From Hyphomicrobiales bacterium (GTDB lineage: Bacteria > Pseudomonadota > Alphaproteobacteria > Rhizobiales > Aestuariivirgaceae): a DNA stretch of 5,983 nucleotides. A program made the position numbers and the translations under genes. The notes below the pieces were generated by a model that was not told the origin of the DNA, did no database searches, and was given only the letters and a program-made list of their open reading frames with translations. Each line of letters starts with the position of its first letter. The first letter of the stretch is position 1. This document shows positions 1 through 5,767 of the stretch, piece by piece. The DNA lies in NCBI GenBank assembly GCA_025356765.1, contig JANXRO010000161.1, forward strand, positions 1-5,983. The letters run 5' to 3'.

Positions 1-291
1 ACCATCATCTTTGCCCTTTTGCCCAAGCGCCCATTTGCGCGCCAGCTGGTTGCCATAATCGCGAATGTCATAGCCCTCAAGCGAAGCCACTGTGGCAATG
101 GCAATCTGGTGGCCAGATTGGGATTCATAATCTGCCAGCCGATTTTCAAGGATGGTTTTTTGTGTTCTGTCCAGAACGGCAGCACCATCGACCACACGCC
201 CCGTGAGAGCCGGCAAATTGGGCGCAGAAAACGCAATGCTTGCGGCCAGAAATGCCGCAAGCACGATTATGATGGCCCGAAGGCGCGACAT
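1..291 (-). CDS. TPM-domain (YgcG-like) protein, N-terminal part, runs off the window
   Basis: The first 97 residues are present; the rest lies beyond base 1. The start ATG is at 291, 8 bases after the lemA stop. Residues 1-23 form a signal peptide (Arg-rich start, hydrophobic run IIIVLAAFLAA, cleavage probably near residues 20-23). Then comes the hallmark opening of the TPM domain (PF04536), LTGRVVDGAAVL at about residues 28-39, followed by an amphipathic helix (LENRLADYE) and the strand HQIAIATVASLEG. The ending GQKGKDDG is where family members continue into a hydrophobic strand. Members are exported and usually anchored by a C-terminal membrane segment, which cannot be seen here. TPM proteins are commonly paired with LemA, as here. 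Older labels such as 'phosphatase' or 'methanol dehydrogenase' are unreliable, and the molecular role is not settled. The family call is firm; the function is open. Confidence 0.85.
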   Translation of the reverse strand, partial: MSRLRAIIIVLAAFLAASIAFSAPNLPALTGRVVDGAAVLDRTQKTILENRLADYESQSGHQIAIATVASLEGYDIRDYGNQLARKWALGQKGKDDG

Positions 292-299
292 GAAAGTGA

Positions 300-899
300 T
301 CAAGCCTTAGGCTTGTTGAAATCAACCTTCGGCGGTGTTGCTGAACCGGGCGTTGCATCGAAATTTGCGGCTGGTTTTGCCGTTGGGTAGAGCAACGCTG
401 CCCACCAGCGGCCAGGAATTGTAACCAGTTCAGTATTATAGATCTGCACAGCTTCAATATAATCTTTGCGGGCAACAGCGATGCGGTTTTCAGTACCTTC
501 CAACTGCGATTGCAAAGCCAAGAAGTTTTGGTTGGATTTCAAATCTGGATAGGCTTCCGTAATTGAAAGCAACTTACCCAAAGCCTGAGAAAGCTGACCT
601 TGTGCGGCCTGATATTTTTGAAACTCTTCCGGGTTGTTGATGATATCGGGTGAAAGCTGAATAGATGTTGCCTTGGCACGCGCTTCAACAACAGCGGTCA
701 ACACATCTTTTTCTTGTGCTGCATAACCTTTCACGGTTTCAACAAGGTTGGGCACCAAATCTGCGCGGCGTTGATATTGATTTTGCACCTCGGCCCATTT
801 GCCGTTCATGGCCTGTTGATATGTTGGCACATTATTGATGCCACAGCCTGCCAAGGTGATCGCAACAAAACCAAGAACTAGAAATTTAATTAAACGCAT
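300..899 (-). CDS. lemA: LemA family lipoprotein
   Basis: This encodes 199 residues, the usual LemA length. The start at 899 is chosen because it puts a textbook lipoprotein signal at the N-terminus: MRLIKF, a hydrophobic stretch, then lipobox LAGC with lipidated Cys19. A longer reading from 1028 would bury this signal and overlap the upstream gene. The mature part shows the family's most conserved block, NQYQRRADLVPNLVETVKGY (about residues 42-61), then long helices rich in Ala, Gln and Glu, a YPDLKSNQNFL block, and a C-terminal Pro/Ala-rich tail. LemA proteins are envelope-associated four-helix proteins of unresolved biochemical role. Here the protein is predicted to sit on a membrane facing the periplasm. 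It lies 41 bp after the MFS gene and 8 bp before the TPM gene; LemA plus TPM is a recurring bacterial pair. Only a G-rich stretch (TGGGGGCG) precedes the start as a weak ribosome site. Confidence 0.93.
   Translation of the reverse strand: MRLIKFLVLGFVAITLAGCGINNVPTYQQAMNGKWAEVQNQYQRRADLVPNLVETVKGYAAQEKDVLTAVVEARAKATSIQLSPDIINNPEEFQKYQAAQGQLSQALGKLLSITEAYPDLKSNQNFLALQSQLEGTENRIAVARKDYIEAVQIYNTELVTIPGRWWAALLYPTAKPAANFDATPGSATPPKVDFNKPKA
301..315. promoter_or_regulatory. Small perfect hairpin across the lemA 3' end
   Basis: A 6-bp perfect dyad, CAAGCC / GGCTTG, with a 3-base loop covers the last codons and part of the stop of lemA. It lies 10 bases ahead of the TPM start on the minus strand. 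In the mRNA the only AAGG-like ribosome site for the TPM gene would lie partly in the loop and stem. It could tune TPM translation or mark an mRNA processing point. No T-run follows, so it is not an intrinsic terminator. It may be chance within the coding sequence. Confidence 0.2.
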
Positions 900-940
900 G
901 TTGCGCCCCCATAGAATTACAAACGCAATATGGCTGTGAC

Positions 941-2077
941 CTATGTCAAAATCAAGTCTTGCTGTTTCATCGCAGAAGCAATCAAAACAGGCACATAGCA
1001 AGAGGCCATGATCAAAGGCAAAAGCCAAATGCCAAAGTGGTCAATGGCATAACCGGTCAGTGGCGGGCCAACCAAACCACCCACGCCCCAAAGAATTGAA
1101 ACCAGCGCAGACGCCGTTACCAATTCGGCACCCTTGAACGTATCACCCAACATGGCAAAACCGTTGAGATAGGAGCCAAAAGCACCCGCACGCAACAGAA
1201 CAATCAAGGGCCAGATCAACCAGCTTGCGATGACATAGGGCTGTAAAAGGCAACACACGATTGCCACGCCTGCGCACACAAAAATTGTGCCACGCCTTGA
1301 CCACCGATCGGCCAATTGGCCAATGGGATAAAAGAACAGCAAACATGCCGCAATTCCAAAACCCAAAACCGATGTGGCTGTTGCGAGCGACAACCCTTCG
1401 GCAATGGCATAAAGTGTAAAAAAGCTGAGCATAATTGCTTCGAATAATGTGGTGAACCCCACGCATATAAAAACCAGTGGCGCTTTGGCCAGCGTTGGCA
1501 AAAAGCGCGCACCAGTTTGGTGTTGCACTGACTCTTCAACCGCCAAAAAGCTCATCACCAAAAACCCAAAGGCCATTGTGCCCATGCCCACAAACCAAGG
1601 CCATGGCCCGGCAAAACCCGTGAATGGAATGAGAAATGGCCCCACACCAAATGTCACCGTTAACATGCTCATATAAAGGCCCATCACGCGGGCACGAGAT
1701 TGATCATTGGCCGCAGATTGGATCCACATTTCACTGGTGGTAAATAAAATTGAAATGCAAAGCCCCGTCAAAAATCGCGCTGCAAACCAACCCCAGCGCG
1801 GCAGTAAAAATGCAAACCCCGCCATCGCCACAATCAACATGGCAACCGCAATTAAAACCATTTTGCGGCCCTGAAAGCGCCGCGCCAAATAGGGCAGCGA
1901 AAAACCAGAGATCAAAACACCAAGCTGACCAATTGTTGTGTTAAGGCCGATCAGCAGTTTTGAATCATGTTCGGCATCCATCACCAATGGTACCAGTTGC
2001 ACCGTCATGCCAAGAGCAATATTGCAGCAGGAAAGTGCGGTTATGGCACCAATGATGGTTTTGGTTTTCGGCGACAT
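941..2077 (-). CDS. MFS transporter, YcaD-like
   Basis: This 378-residue integral membrane protein has a run of hydrophobic segments consistent with 12 transmembrane helices, the standard major facilitator layout. The loop between helices 2 and 3 carries motif A in degenerate form (LARRFQGRK, residues 64-72), and the repeat-equivalent loop in the second half has LADRWSRRG (residues 255-263). The block SEMWIQSAANDQSRARVMGLYM (residues 115-136) matches the ESWLN...RGRV..YM pattern typical of YcaD-like MFS proteins. So does GDTFKGAELVTASALVSILWGVGG...GP (residues 311-338). The substrate is unknown. The gene starts 12 bp after the PCu(A)C-like gene, with AAGG overlapping that gene's stop as ribosome site, so the two are probably co-transcribed. 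A link to copper or another metal is suggested only by that neighbour. Family is confident, substrate is not. Confidence 0.9.
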   Translation of the reverse strand: MSPKTKTIIGAITALSCCNIALGMTVQLVPLVMDAEHDSKLLIGLNTTIGQLGVLISGFSLPYLARRFQGRKMVLIAVAMLIVAMAGFAFLLPRWGWFAARFLTGLCISILFTTSEMWIQSAANDQSRARVMGLYMSMLTVTFGVGPFLIPFTGFAGPWPWFVGMGTMAFGFLVMSFLAVEESVQHQTGARFLPTLAKAPLVFICVGFTTLFEAIMLSFFTLYAIAEGLSLATATSVLGFGIAACLLFFYPIGQLADRWSRRGTIFVCAGVAIVCCLLQPYVIASWLIWPLIVLLRAGAFGSYLNGFAMLGDTFKGAELVTASALVSILWGVGGLVGPPLTGYAIDHFGIWLLPLIMASCYVPVLIASAMKQQDLILT

Positions 2078-2089
2078 GGTGAAATTGCC

Positions 2090-2509
2090 TTAGGCGCCCG
2101 GCGTGGTTTCAACATGAAGTTCAATGTCAATTGTGCCCGCCTTTTCAAACACCAGACTTATGGCAACCATCTCGCCTTGCACCAGAGACTTTTTCAGGCC
2201 GATCATTTGCAAATGCGGGCCTTTGGGGCGCATCGGAAATGGCCGGCCAACAGCCAATTCCAACTTATCGAACTTTTGTTTCTCAACGCGAAATTCAATC
2301 CGATCACAAACCGCAGATGTGGCTTTGATCAGATAATCAATTTCGGTGCCGCCGTTAGCGATAGGCATCATCGCTTCTGTTTCGTTGTCAATGGAAGGTT
2401 TGGCCCAAGCGTGGCCAATCGCCAACGAACCCAACTTATAAGAATGGGCCTGCGCCGCGGCAGGCAGGAAAGCAAAAGGAAGGGCAAAAATGTGTCGACG
2501 ATTCATCAT
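2090..2509 (-). CDS. PCu(A)C-family periplasmic protein with altered copper site
   Basis: This encodes 139 residues. Residues 1-21 are a signal peptide ending AQA, so the mature protein would begin with His22, in the periplasm. Family signatures are clear: HAWAKP (33-38), EAMMPIANGGTEIDYL (45-60, matching the usual 'AYM.I.N.G...D.L'), GPHLQMIGLKK (97-107) and LVFEKAGTIDIEL (119-131). Typical members bind copper through H(M)-x10-M-x21-H-x-M and help deliver Cu to cytochrome oxidase CuA. Here the usual HEM tripeptide is replaced by FRV (73-75), the following Met is missing, and the HxM pair reads H99-L-Q with Met at 102. Copper binding in the standard mode is therefore doubtful. Remaining candidates are His22, His33, Met93, His99 and Met102. 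The start at 2509 is preferred over the Met one codon later because of the upstream AGAGGAGT. It is first in a likely operon with the MFS gene. Confidence 0.85.
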   Translation of the reverse strand: MMNRRHIFALPFAFLPAAAQAHSYKLGSLAIGHAWAKPSIDNETEAMMPIANGGTEIDYLIKATSAVCDRIEFRVEKQKFDKLELAVGRPFPMRPKGPHLQMIGLKKSLVQGEMVAISLVFEKAGTIDIELHVETTPGA

Positions 2510-2560
2510 AGCAGGGCAATACTCCTCTGGCGTGAAATATACACCATGTTAAGCTAACCC
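2510..2560. promoter_or_regulatory. Divergent promoter region between the PCu(A)C-like and ThiS-like genes
   Basis: These 51 bases separate two divergent start codons, so promoters for both directions must lie here or reach into the coding ends. The AT-rich core holds TATACA at 2538-2543 (plus strand) and TATATT at 2541-2536 (minus strand), which could act as overlapping -10 elements. I find no convincing -35 box for either. An imperfect operator-like dyad, GTTA-AGC-TAAC, lies at 2548-2558 just before the plus-strand start. The promoter assignment rests mainly on the gene layout; the exact boxes are guesses. Confidence 0.35.
2521..2528 (-). promoter_or_regulatory. Shine-Dalgarno site for the PCu(A)C-like gene
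   Basis: On the minus strand this reads AGAGGAGT, a strong ribosome site. Twelve bases separate its GGAG core from the ATG at 2509 and fifteen from the next in-frame ATG at 2506. The spacing is slightly long and favours the first of the two adjacent Met codons. Confidence 0.5.
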
Positions 2561-2830
2561 ATGGCTAAAATAAATTTCACCTCGAACCTGCGCCGCCATG
2601 TTGATTCGCCCGCCGTTGAAGTGAGCGCAACGATGCTTCATCAAGCATTGCAACAAGCCTTTGCAAAAAATGAACGCCTCAAAACATATGTGCTGGATGA
2701 TCAAGGCCATTTGCGAAAACACATGCGCATTTTAATTGATGGCAAAGTCATTACAGATCTCAAAGCATTTACAGACGCGGTAGAGCCCGATTCTGAAATC
2801 TGGGTTATGCAAGCGCTTTCAGGAGGATAA
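2561..2830 (+). CDS. MoaD/ThiS-like ubiquitin-fold protein with Gly-Gly tail
   Basis: This encodes 89 residues, the right size for a beta-grasp sulfur-carrier-like protein. It opens with a strand (AKINFTSNL), then a helix (MLHQALQQAFAKNERL, 25-40), a strand pair including YVLDDQGHL (43-51) and MRILIDGKVI (55-64, the usual 'v.vNG..i' turn), then EPDSEIWVMQALSGG (75-89). The last part matches the conserved 'DGDEV.i.pa.sGG' ending of MoaD/ThiS proteins. The terminal Gly88-Gly89 is the residue pair that E1-like enzymes adenylate in this superfamily. No E1 (MoeB/ThiF), MoaE or ThiG partner is in the window, so neither molybdopterin nor thiamine synthesis is implied. It is translationally linked to the propeller gene one base downstream, a pairing I recall from other proteobacteria. 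No Shine-Dalgarno is visible before the ATG, so a leaderless or short-leader transcript is possible. Confidence 0.82.
   Translation: MAKINFTSNLRRHVDSPAVEVSATMLHQALQQAFAKNERLKTYVLDDQGHLRKHMRILIDGKVITDLKAFTDAVEPDSEIWVMQALSGG
2821..2826 (+). promoter_or_regulatory. Shine-Dalgarno of the propeller gene, built from the upstream Gly-Gly codons
   Basis: A perfect AGGAGG sits 5 bases before the ATG at 2832. It is made of the last base of the Ser87 codon (TCA) and the GGA GGA codons for the C-terminal diglycine of the ThiS-like protein. The TAA stop follows at 2828-2830. Ribosomes finishing the small gene would be placed directly at the next start. Confidence 0.8.
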
Positions 2831-2831
2831 A

Positions 2832-3935
2832 ATGCAAAAGAACATTTTCGTGTCAACGCGCAAAGGCCTTTTCGAATTGGCCAAAACGCGCAGTTCTTGG
2901 TCGATTAAAGCCACGCATTTCTTGGGCGATAATGTCACCTTGGCGCTGCATGATGCCAGAGATGGCACAGATTACGCGGCTTTGAACCACGGTCATTTCG
3001 GCATTAAACTTCATAGGCGCGACAAAGGCAAAAAAACCTGGGCGGAAATTCAATCCCCCAAATATCCGCCAAAGCCAGAAGGCCTCGACGATAAAGATGG
3101 TTGGGGAAAACCCGTGAACTGGTCAACACAATTGATTTGGGCACTTGAAGCTGGCGGGCCAAAACAAAATGGCACACTGTGGTGTGGCACAATGCCTGGC
3201 GGCCTATTCAAATCAACAGATCGTGGCGAAACGTGGGAACTGATGGAAAGCCTGTGGCGTCACCCAGATCGCAACAAGTGGCTGGGCGGCGGCGCTGATA
3301 TTCCAGGCATTCATTCAATTTGTGTGGACCCACGCAACCCTGATGTGGTTCGCGTTGCGGTTTAATGCGGCGGAGTTTGGCGCACGGAAGATGGCGGAAA
3401 AACTTGGGCCCAATCTGCCCACGGTATGAAGTTTGACAATGGCCCAAAATCAGAAGCTGAAAGCCCCGATGGCCAAGACCCGCATATGATGGTGCAATGT
3501 TTGGCCGATCCTTCCAAATTCTGGGTGCAACATCATGCAGGTATTTTCAAATCTGATGACGATGCAAAAACGTGGCAAAGTGTGGAAGCCAAGCCTTCAA
3601 GCTTTGGCTTTGGTGTTGTCGTTCACCCTCAAGATCCTAACACCGCATGGTTCGTGCCCGGCATTAAAGATGAAAAGCGCATTCCGGTTGATGGCGCATT
3701 GGTGGTGACACGCACCAGAAACGGCGGCAAAACTTTTAAAAGCCTGAAAAAAGGCCTTCCCCAAGAACAAGCCTATGACGTGGTATTTCGCCATGCCTTG
3801 GCCATTGATGACACCGGCGAAAAATTGGCAATGGGTTCCACCACTGGCAATGTCTGGGTGAGCGAAGATCAAGGCGACACATGGGCATTAATCAGTTCAA
3901 CACTACCACAAGTCTACGCCGTGAGATGGTATTAG
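2832..3935 (+). pseudogene. Asp-box (BNR) beta-propeller protein, interrupted by an in-frame TAA
   Basis: Reading straight through gives 367 codon positions with one internal stop, TAA at 3363-3365 (codon 178). The frame does not shift: the segments on both sides are in the same frame. Asp-box motifs (S/T-x-D-x-G-x-T-W) occur on both sides: a variant RRDKGKKTW (62-70) and STDRGETW (128-135) before the stop, then TEDGGKTW (185-192), SDDDAKTW (241-248), variant TRNGGKTF (295-302) and SEDQGDTW (344-351). VDPRNPD before and CGGVWRT after the stop read as one continuous propeller blade, so a Ser TCA to TAA change is the simplest explanation. There is no signal peptide, so the protein would be cytoplasmic. 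Databases often call such proteins 'glycosyl hydrolase' or 'exo-sialidase', but Asp boxes alone do not show that activity. A restart at the ATG at 3426 lacks a ribosome site. Alternatives are a sequencing error or stop readthrough. Confidence 0.8.
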
Positions 3936-3945
3936 AAAAAAACTG

Positions 3946-4863
3946 TTATTTGCCGATATCTGCCAAATCGTACGGCGTTGTCTGATACATTTCGTTGATC
4001 CAATTGCCAAAAAGCAAATGGGCATGGGCGCGCCAACGATTTTCTGGAACTTTTGATGGGTCATTTGCCGGAAAATAATGTGCTGGCTTATTCATGGCTT
4101 TGCCGGCTTCAACGTCACGCCGATATTCATCACCCAGTGAATGGGTGTCATATTCGATATGGTTGAACATATAAATTTGGCGGTGAACAGCATCGTTGAT
4201 CAGGCACAAGCCCACGTCATCGGACTCCATCAAAATTTCCAATCCGTTGTTCTTAGGCAAATCTGATTTTCTATTTTCTGTCCAGCGTGAAACGGGCATG
4301 GCAAAATCATCCGAAAAGCCACGCAAATAAACCGAAGTCGGATTTAAATTGCGATGCGGGTAAATGCCAAAAGCTTTATCGGCCAAGGCATATTTGGGTA
4401 CTTTGTGAAAATGATAAATCGCCGCTTGTGCTGCCCAACAAATATTGAATGTTGAATGCACGTTGCTTTGCGTCCAGCGATAAATATCTGAAAGCTCCTG
4501 CCAATAGGTAACCTCTTCAAAAGGCAAAAGTTCAACCGGCGCACCCGTGATGATGAAACCATCAAACCGCTCGTGCTTCACATCTTCAAAATTTTTATAA
4601 AATGCCAGCATGTGGTCTTGTGACGTATTTTTTGGCGTGTGGCTGGCTGTTGTTACCAACGTCAATTCCACCTGCAAGGGTGTTGCACCAATAAGCCTGG
4701 CAAACTGTGTTTCAGTTTTGATTTTATTGGGCATCAAATTTAGAAGGCCAATGCGCAAGGGCCTGATCTCTTGTCGATTGGCCGTAGCTTCGGGCATAAC
4801 CATCACGCCTTCTTTTTCAAGAATTGCGCGGGCCGGAAGTGTGTTGGGAATGCGAATGGGCAT
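3946..4863 (-). CDS. metA: Homoserine O-acetyltransferase, MetA type
   Basis: This 305-residue cytoplasmic enzyme transfers an acyl group from acyl-CoA to L-homoserine, the first committed step of methionine synthesis. It is collinear with the characterised family: acyl-accepting Cys142 (in NICWAAQAA), substrate contacts Lys163, Ser192 and Arg249, and catalytic His235 and Glu237 (in FNHIEYD) all fall at the standard positions. The specificity position 111 is Glu (GAPVELLPFEE). In Bacillus cereus MetA this Glu dictates acetyl-CoA use, while Gly at this site gives succinyl-CoA use. I therefore predict acetyl-CoA and the product O-acetylhomoserine (EC 2.3.1.31), although automatic annotation may say succinyltransferase. 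The start ATG shares one base with the stop of the upstream ATPase gene and has no good ribosome site of its own, suggesting termination-reinitiation. It ends 10 bp from the convergent propeller gene with no clear terminator between them. Confidence 0.95.
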   Translation of the reverse strand: MPIRIPNTLPARAILEKEGVMVMPEATANRQEIRPLRIGLLNLMPNKIKTETQFARLIGATPLQVELTLVTTASHTPKNTSQDHMLAFYKNFEDVKHERFDGFIITGAPVELLPFEEVTYWQELSDIYRWTQSNVHSTFNICWAAQAAIYHFHKVPKYALADKAFGIYPHRNLNPTSVYLRGFSDDFAMPVSRWTENRKSDLPKNNGLEILMESDDVGLCLINDAVHRQIYMFNHIEYDTHSLGDEYRRDVEAGKAMNKPAHYFPANDPSKVPENRWRAHAHLLFGNWINEMYQTTPYDLADIGK

Positions 4864-5729
4864 CAGCTTAGAGTACCATCGATGGCAGCGGCGATCACCC
4901 GTTCAAAATCTGCTTGGTTGTGAATGGTCGGAATAACCGACATGGGAAGTGTATAGCCAAACTGATCAGCAATATTGCGGTAAAGCGGAATGCGATGGTG
5001 TAACAATTGCTCAAATCCCCAAACTGCAAAATCATCCGGCGCCACATCATCGTCGTTCTGAAGGTTTTTCAAAGCCTTATATTCCACCCACTTGGCATCA
5101 AGAAATGCGGGTTGATAATACATGGGCTTAGGGTTTTTGCGAAACCGCTCCACCAACATTTTGGCATGTTCGGGTGTTCCCTCAATGTAAATCAAAACCG
5201 ATTTTTCGCTGAGTGTTTTTAAAACCGGGTCTGCCGCATTGTTCACATCAACCACTTCACAAAGTGACCCGCCTGAATCGCAAATAAAATTGTCATAGCC
5301 ATAGATTTCTTTTGCGCGTTCAATAAACGTGGGCACATCTAGCAACGCATGAATTTCTGCATCTCGATGTTGGCTTTGCCTGCGCTTATATTCAACAAAT
5401 GATATGCCGCCATGGGCACCGTTGCCGGGCTTTCCCAAATAGGTGGAAAGCGGCGAAAGATTATCAAACGTAATGTTAGAGCGAATATAAATAGAATCGC
5501 TGCGCAGCAATTCGCTTAAGAACGGATTGCGCATCGCCTCGCTTTTAAAATTGTCGACGATATGTTCGTCCATATAGCGCGTGCCAATCCGATAATCGAC
5601 GGAGTATTGAAACCAGTTCTGCCTTTGCAGAAGCACTGCCAACGTGGTTTTGCCCACGCCAGACATGCCCAAAACCGTGACAGATTTGGAAGGAAGATTC
5701 AAAAACTCTTGGGCAGATTTAAATTTCAT
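4863..5729 (-). CDS. P-loop ATPase/kinase-like protein of unknown function
   Basis: This encodes 288 residues with no signal peptide or membrane segment, so it is cytoplasmic. A clear Walker A motif, GMSGVGKTT, lies at residues 21-29 directly after a short strand (SVTVLG). Asp44 in the following VDYRIGTRYMDE block resembles the acceptor-side Asp of small-molecule kinases. FICDSGGSLCEVVD (147-160) looks like a Walker B strand with Asp150. The segment SVLIYIEGTPEHAKMLVERF (177-196) fits another core strand and helix with basic residues that could form a lid. Overall it resembles a P-loop kinase more than a AAA+ machine, but I recognise no named family. Its stop overlaps the metA start by one base (TGATG), which argues for a job tied to methionine supply or to MetA itself. 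It begins 38 bp after the Slam-like gene on the same strand, so all three may be co-transcribed. Confidence 0.8.
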   Translation of the reverse strand: MKFKSAQEFLNLPSKSVTVLGMSGVGKTTLAVLLQRQNWFQYSVDYRIGTRYMDEHIVDNFKSEAMRNPFLSELLRSDSIYIRSNITFDNLSPLSTYLGKPGNGAHGGISFVEYKRRQSQHRDAEIHALLDVPTFIERAKEIYGYDNFICDSGGSLCEVVDVNNAADPVLKTLSEKSVLIYIEGTPEHAKMLVERFRKNPKPMYYQPAFLDAKWVEYKALKNLQNDDDVAPDDFAVWGFEQLLHHRIPLYRNIADQFGYTLPMSVIPTIHNQADFERVIAAAIDGTLS

Positions 5730-5767
5730 GGAAGTGCTTTAGCCAGTTCAACCACGCCAAACAAGCA

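Noticed and set aside
900..1028. N-terminal extension of LemA upstream to 1028
   Set aside because: It would overlap the 3' end of the MFS gene by about 90 bases and would bury the clear lipoprotein signal (LAGC, Cys19) that begins at 899.
941..2077. CcoA-type copper importer
   Set aside because: The copper neighbour made this tempting, but I do not find the MxxxM plus HxxxM pair in the second-half helices. The only MxxxM (132-136) falls in a block conserved generally in YcaD-like proteins.
1967..2557. 196-codon plus-strand open frame antisense to the MFS and PCu(A)C-like genes
   Set aside because: The translation is rich in His, Arg and Phe with no domain features, and it mirrors two well-supported minus-strand genes. 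It is a shadow frame.
3426..3935. A separate gene starting at the ATG at 3426
   Set aside because: It is in the same frame as the upstream propeller segment, begins mid-domain, misses the Asp box at 3384-3407, and has no ribosome site. It is the 3' half of the interrupted gene.
3936..3970. Bidirectional terminator between the propeller gene and metA
   Set aside because: There is an A-run, and GATATC sits in an imperfect inverted repeat, but the arms mismatch at several positions and I cannot fold a convincing stem.
4876..4885. Perfect 10-bp palindrome CCATCGATGG
   Set aside because: It lies inside the ATPase coding sequence and encodes ordinary residues near its C-terminus. A 10-bp palindrome is expected by chance at this scale.
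4864..4960. SAM-II (metA-motif) riboswitch upstream of metA
   Set aside because: It is common in related bacteria, but here the bases before metA are the coding end of the ATPase gene with no leader. A riboswitch, if present, would have to lie upstream of the whole transcription unit.
5730..5767. Terminator or promoter between the Slam-like gene and the ATPase gene
   Set aside because: The 38 bases show no hairpin with a T-run and no convincing -35/-10 pair, so read-through from the Slam-like gene is the default view.
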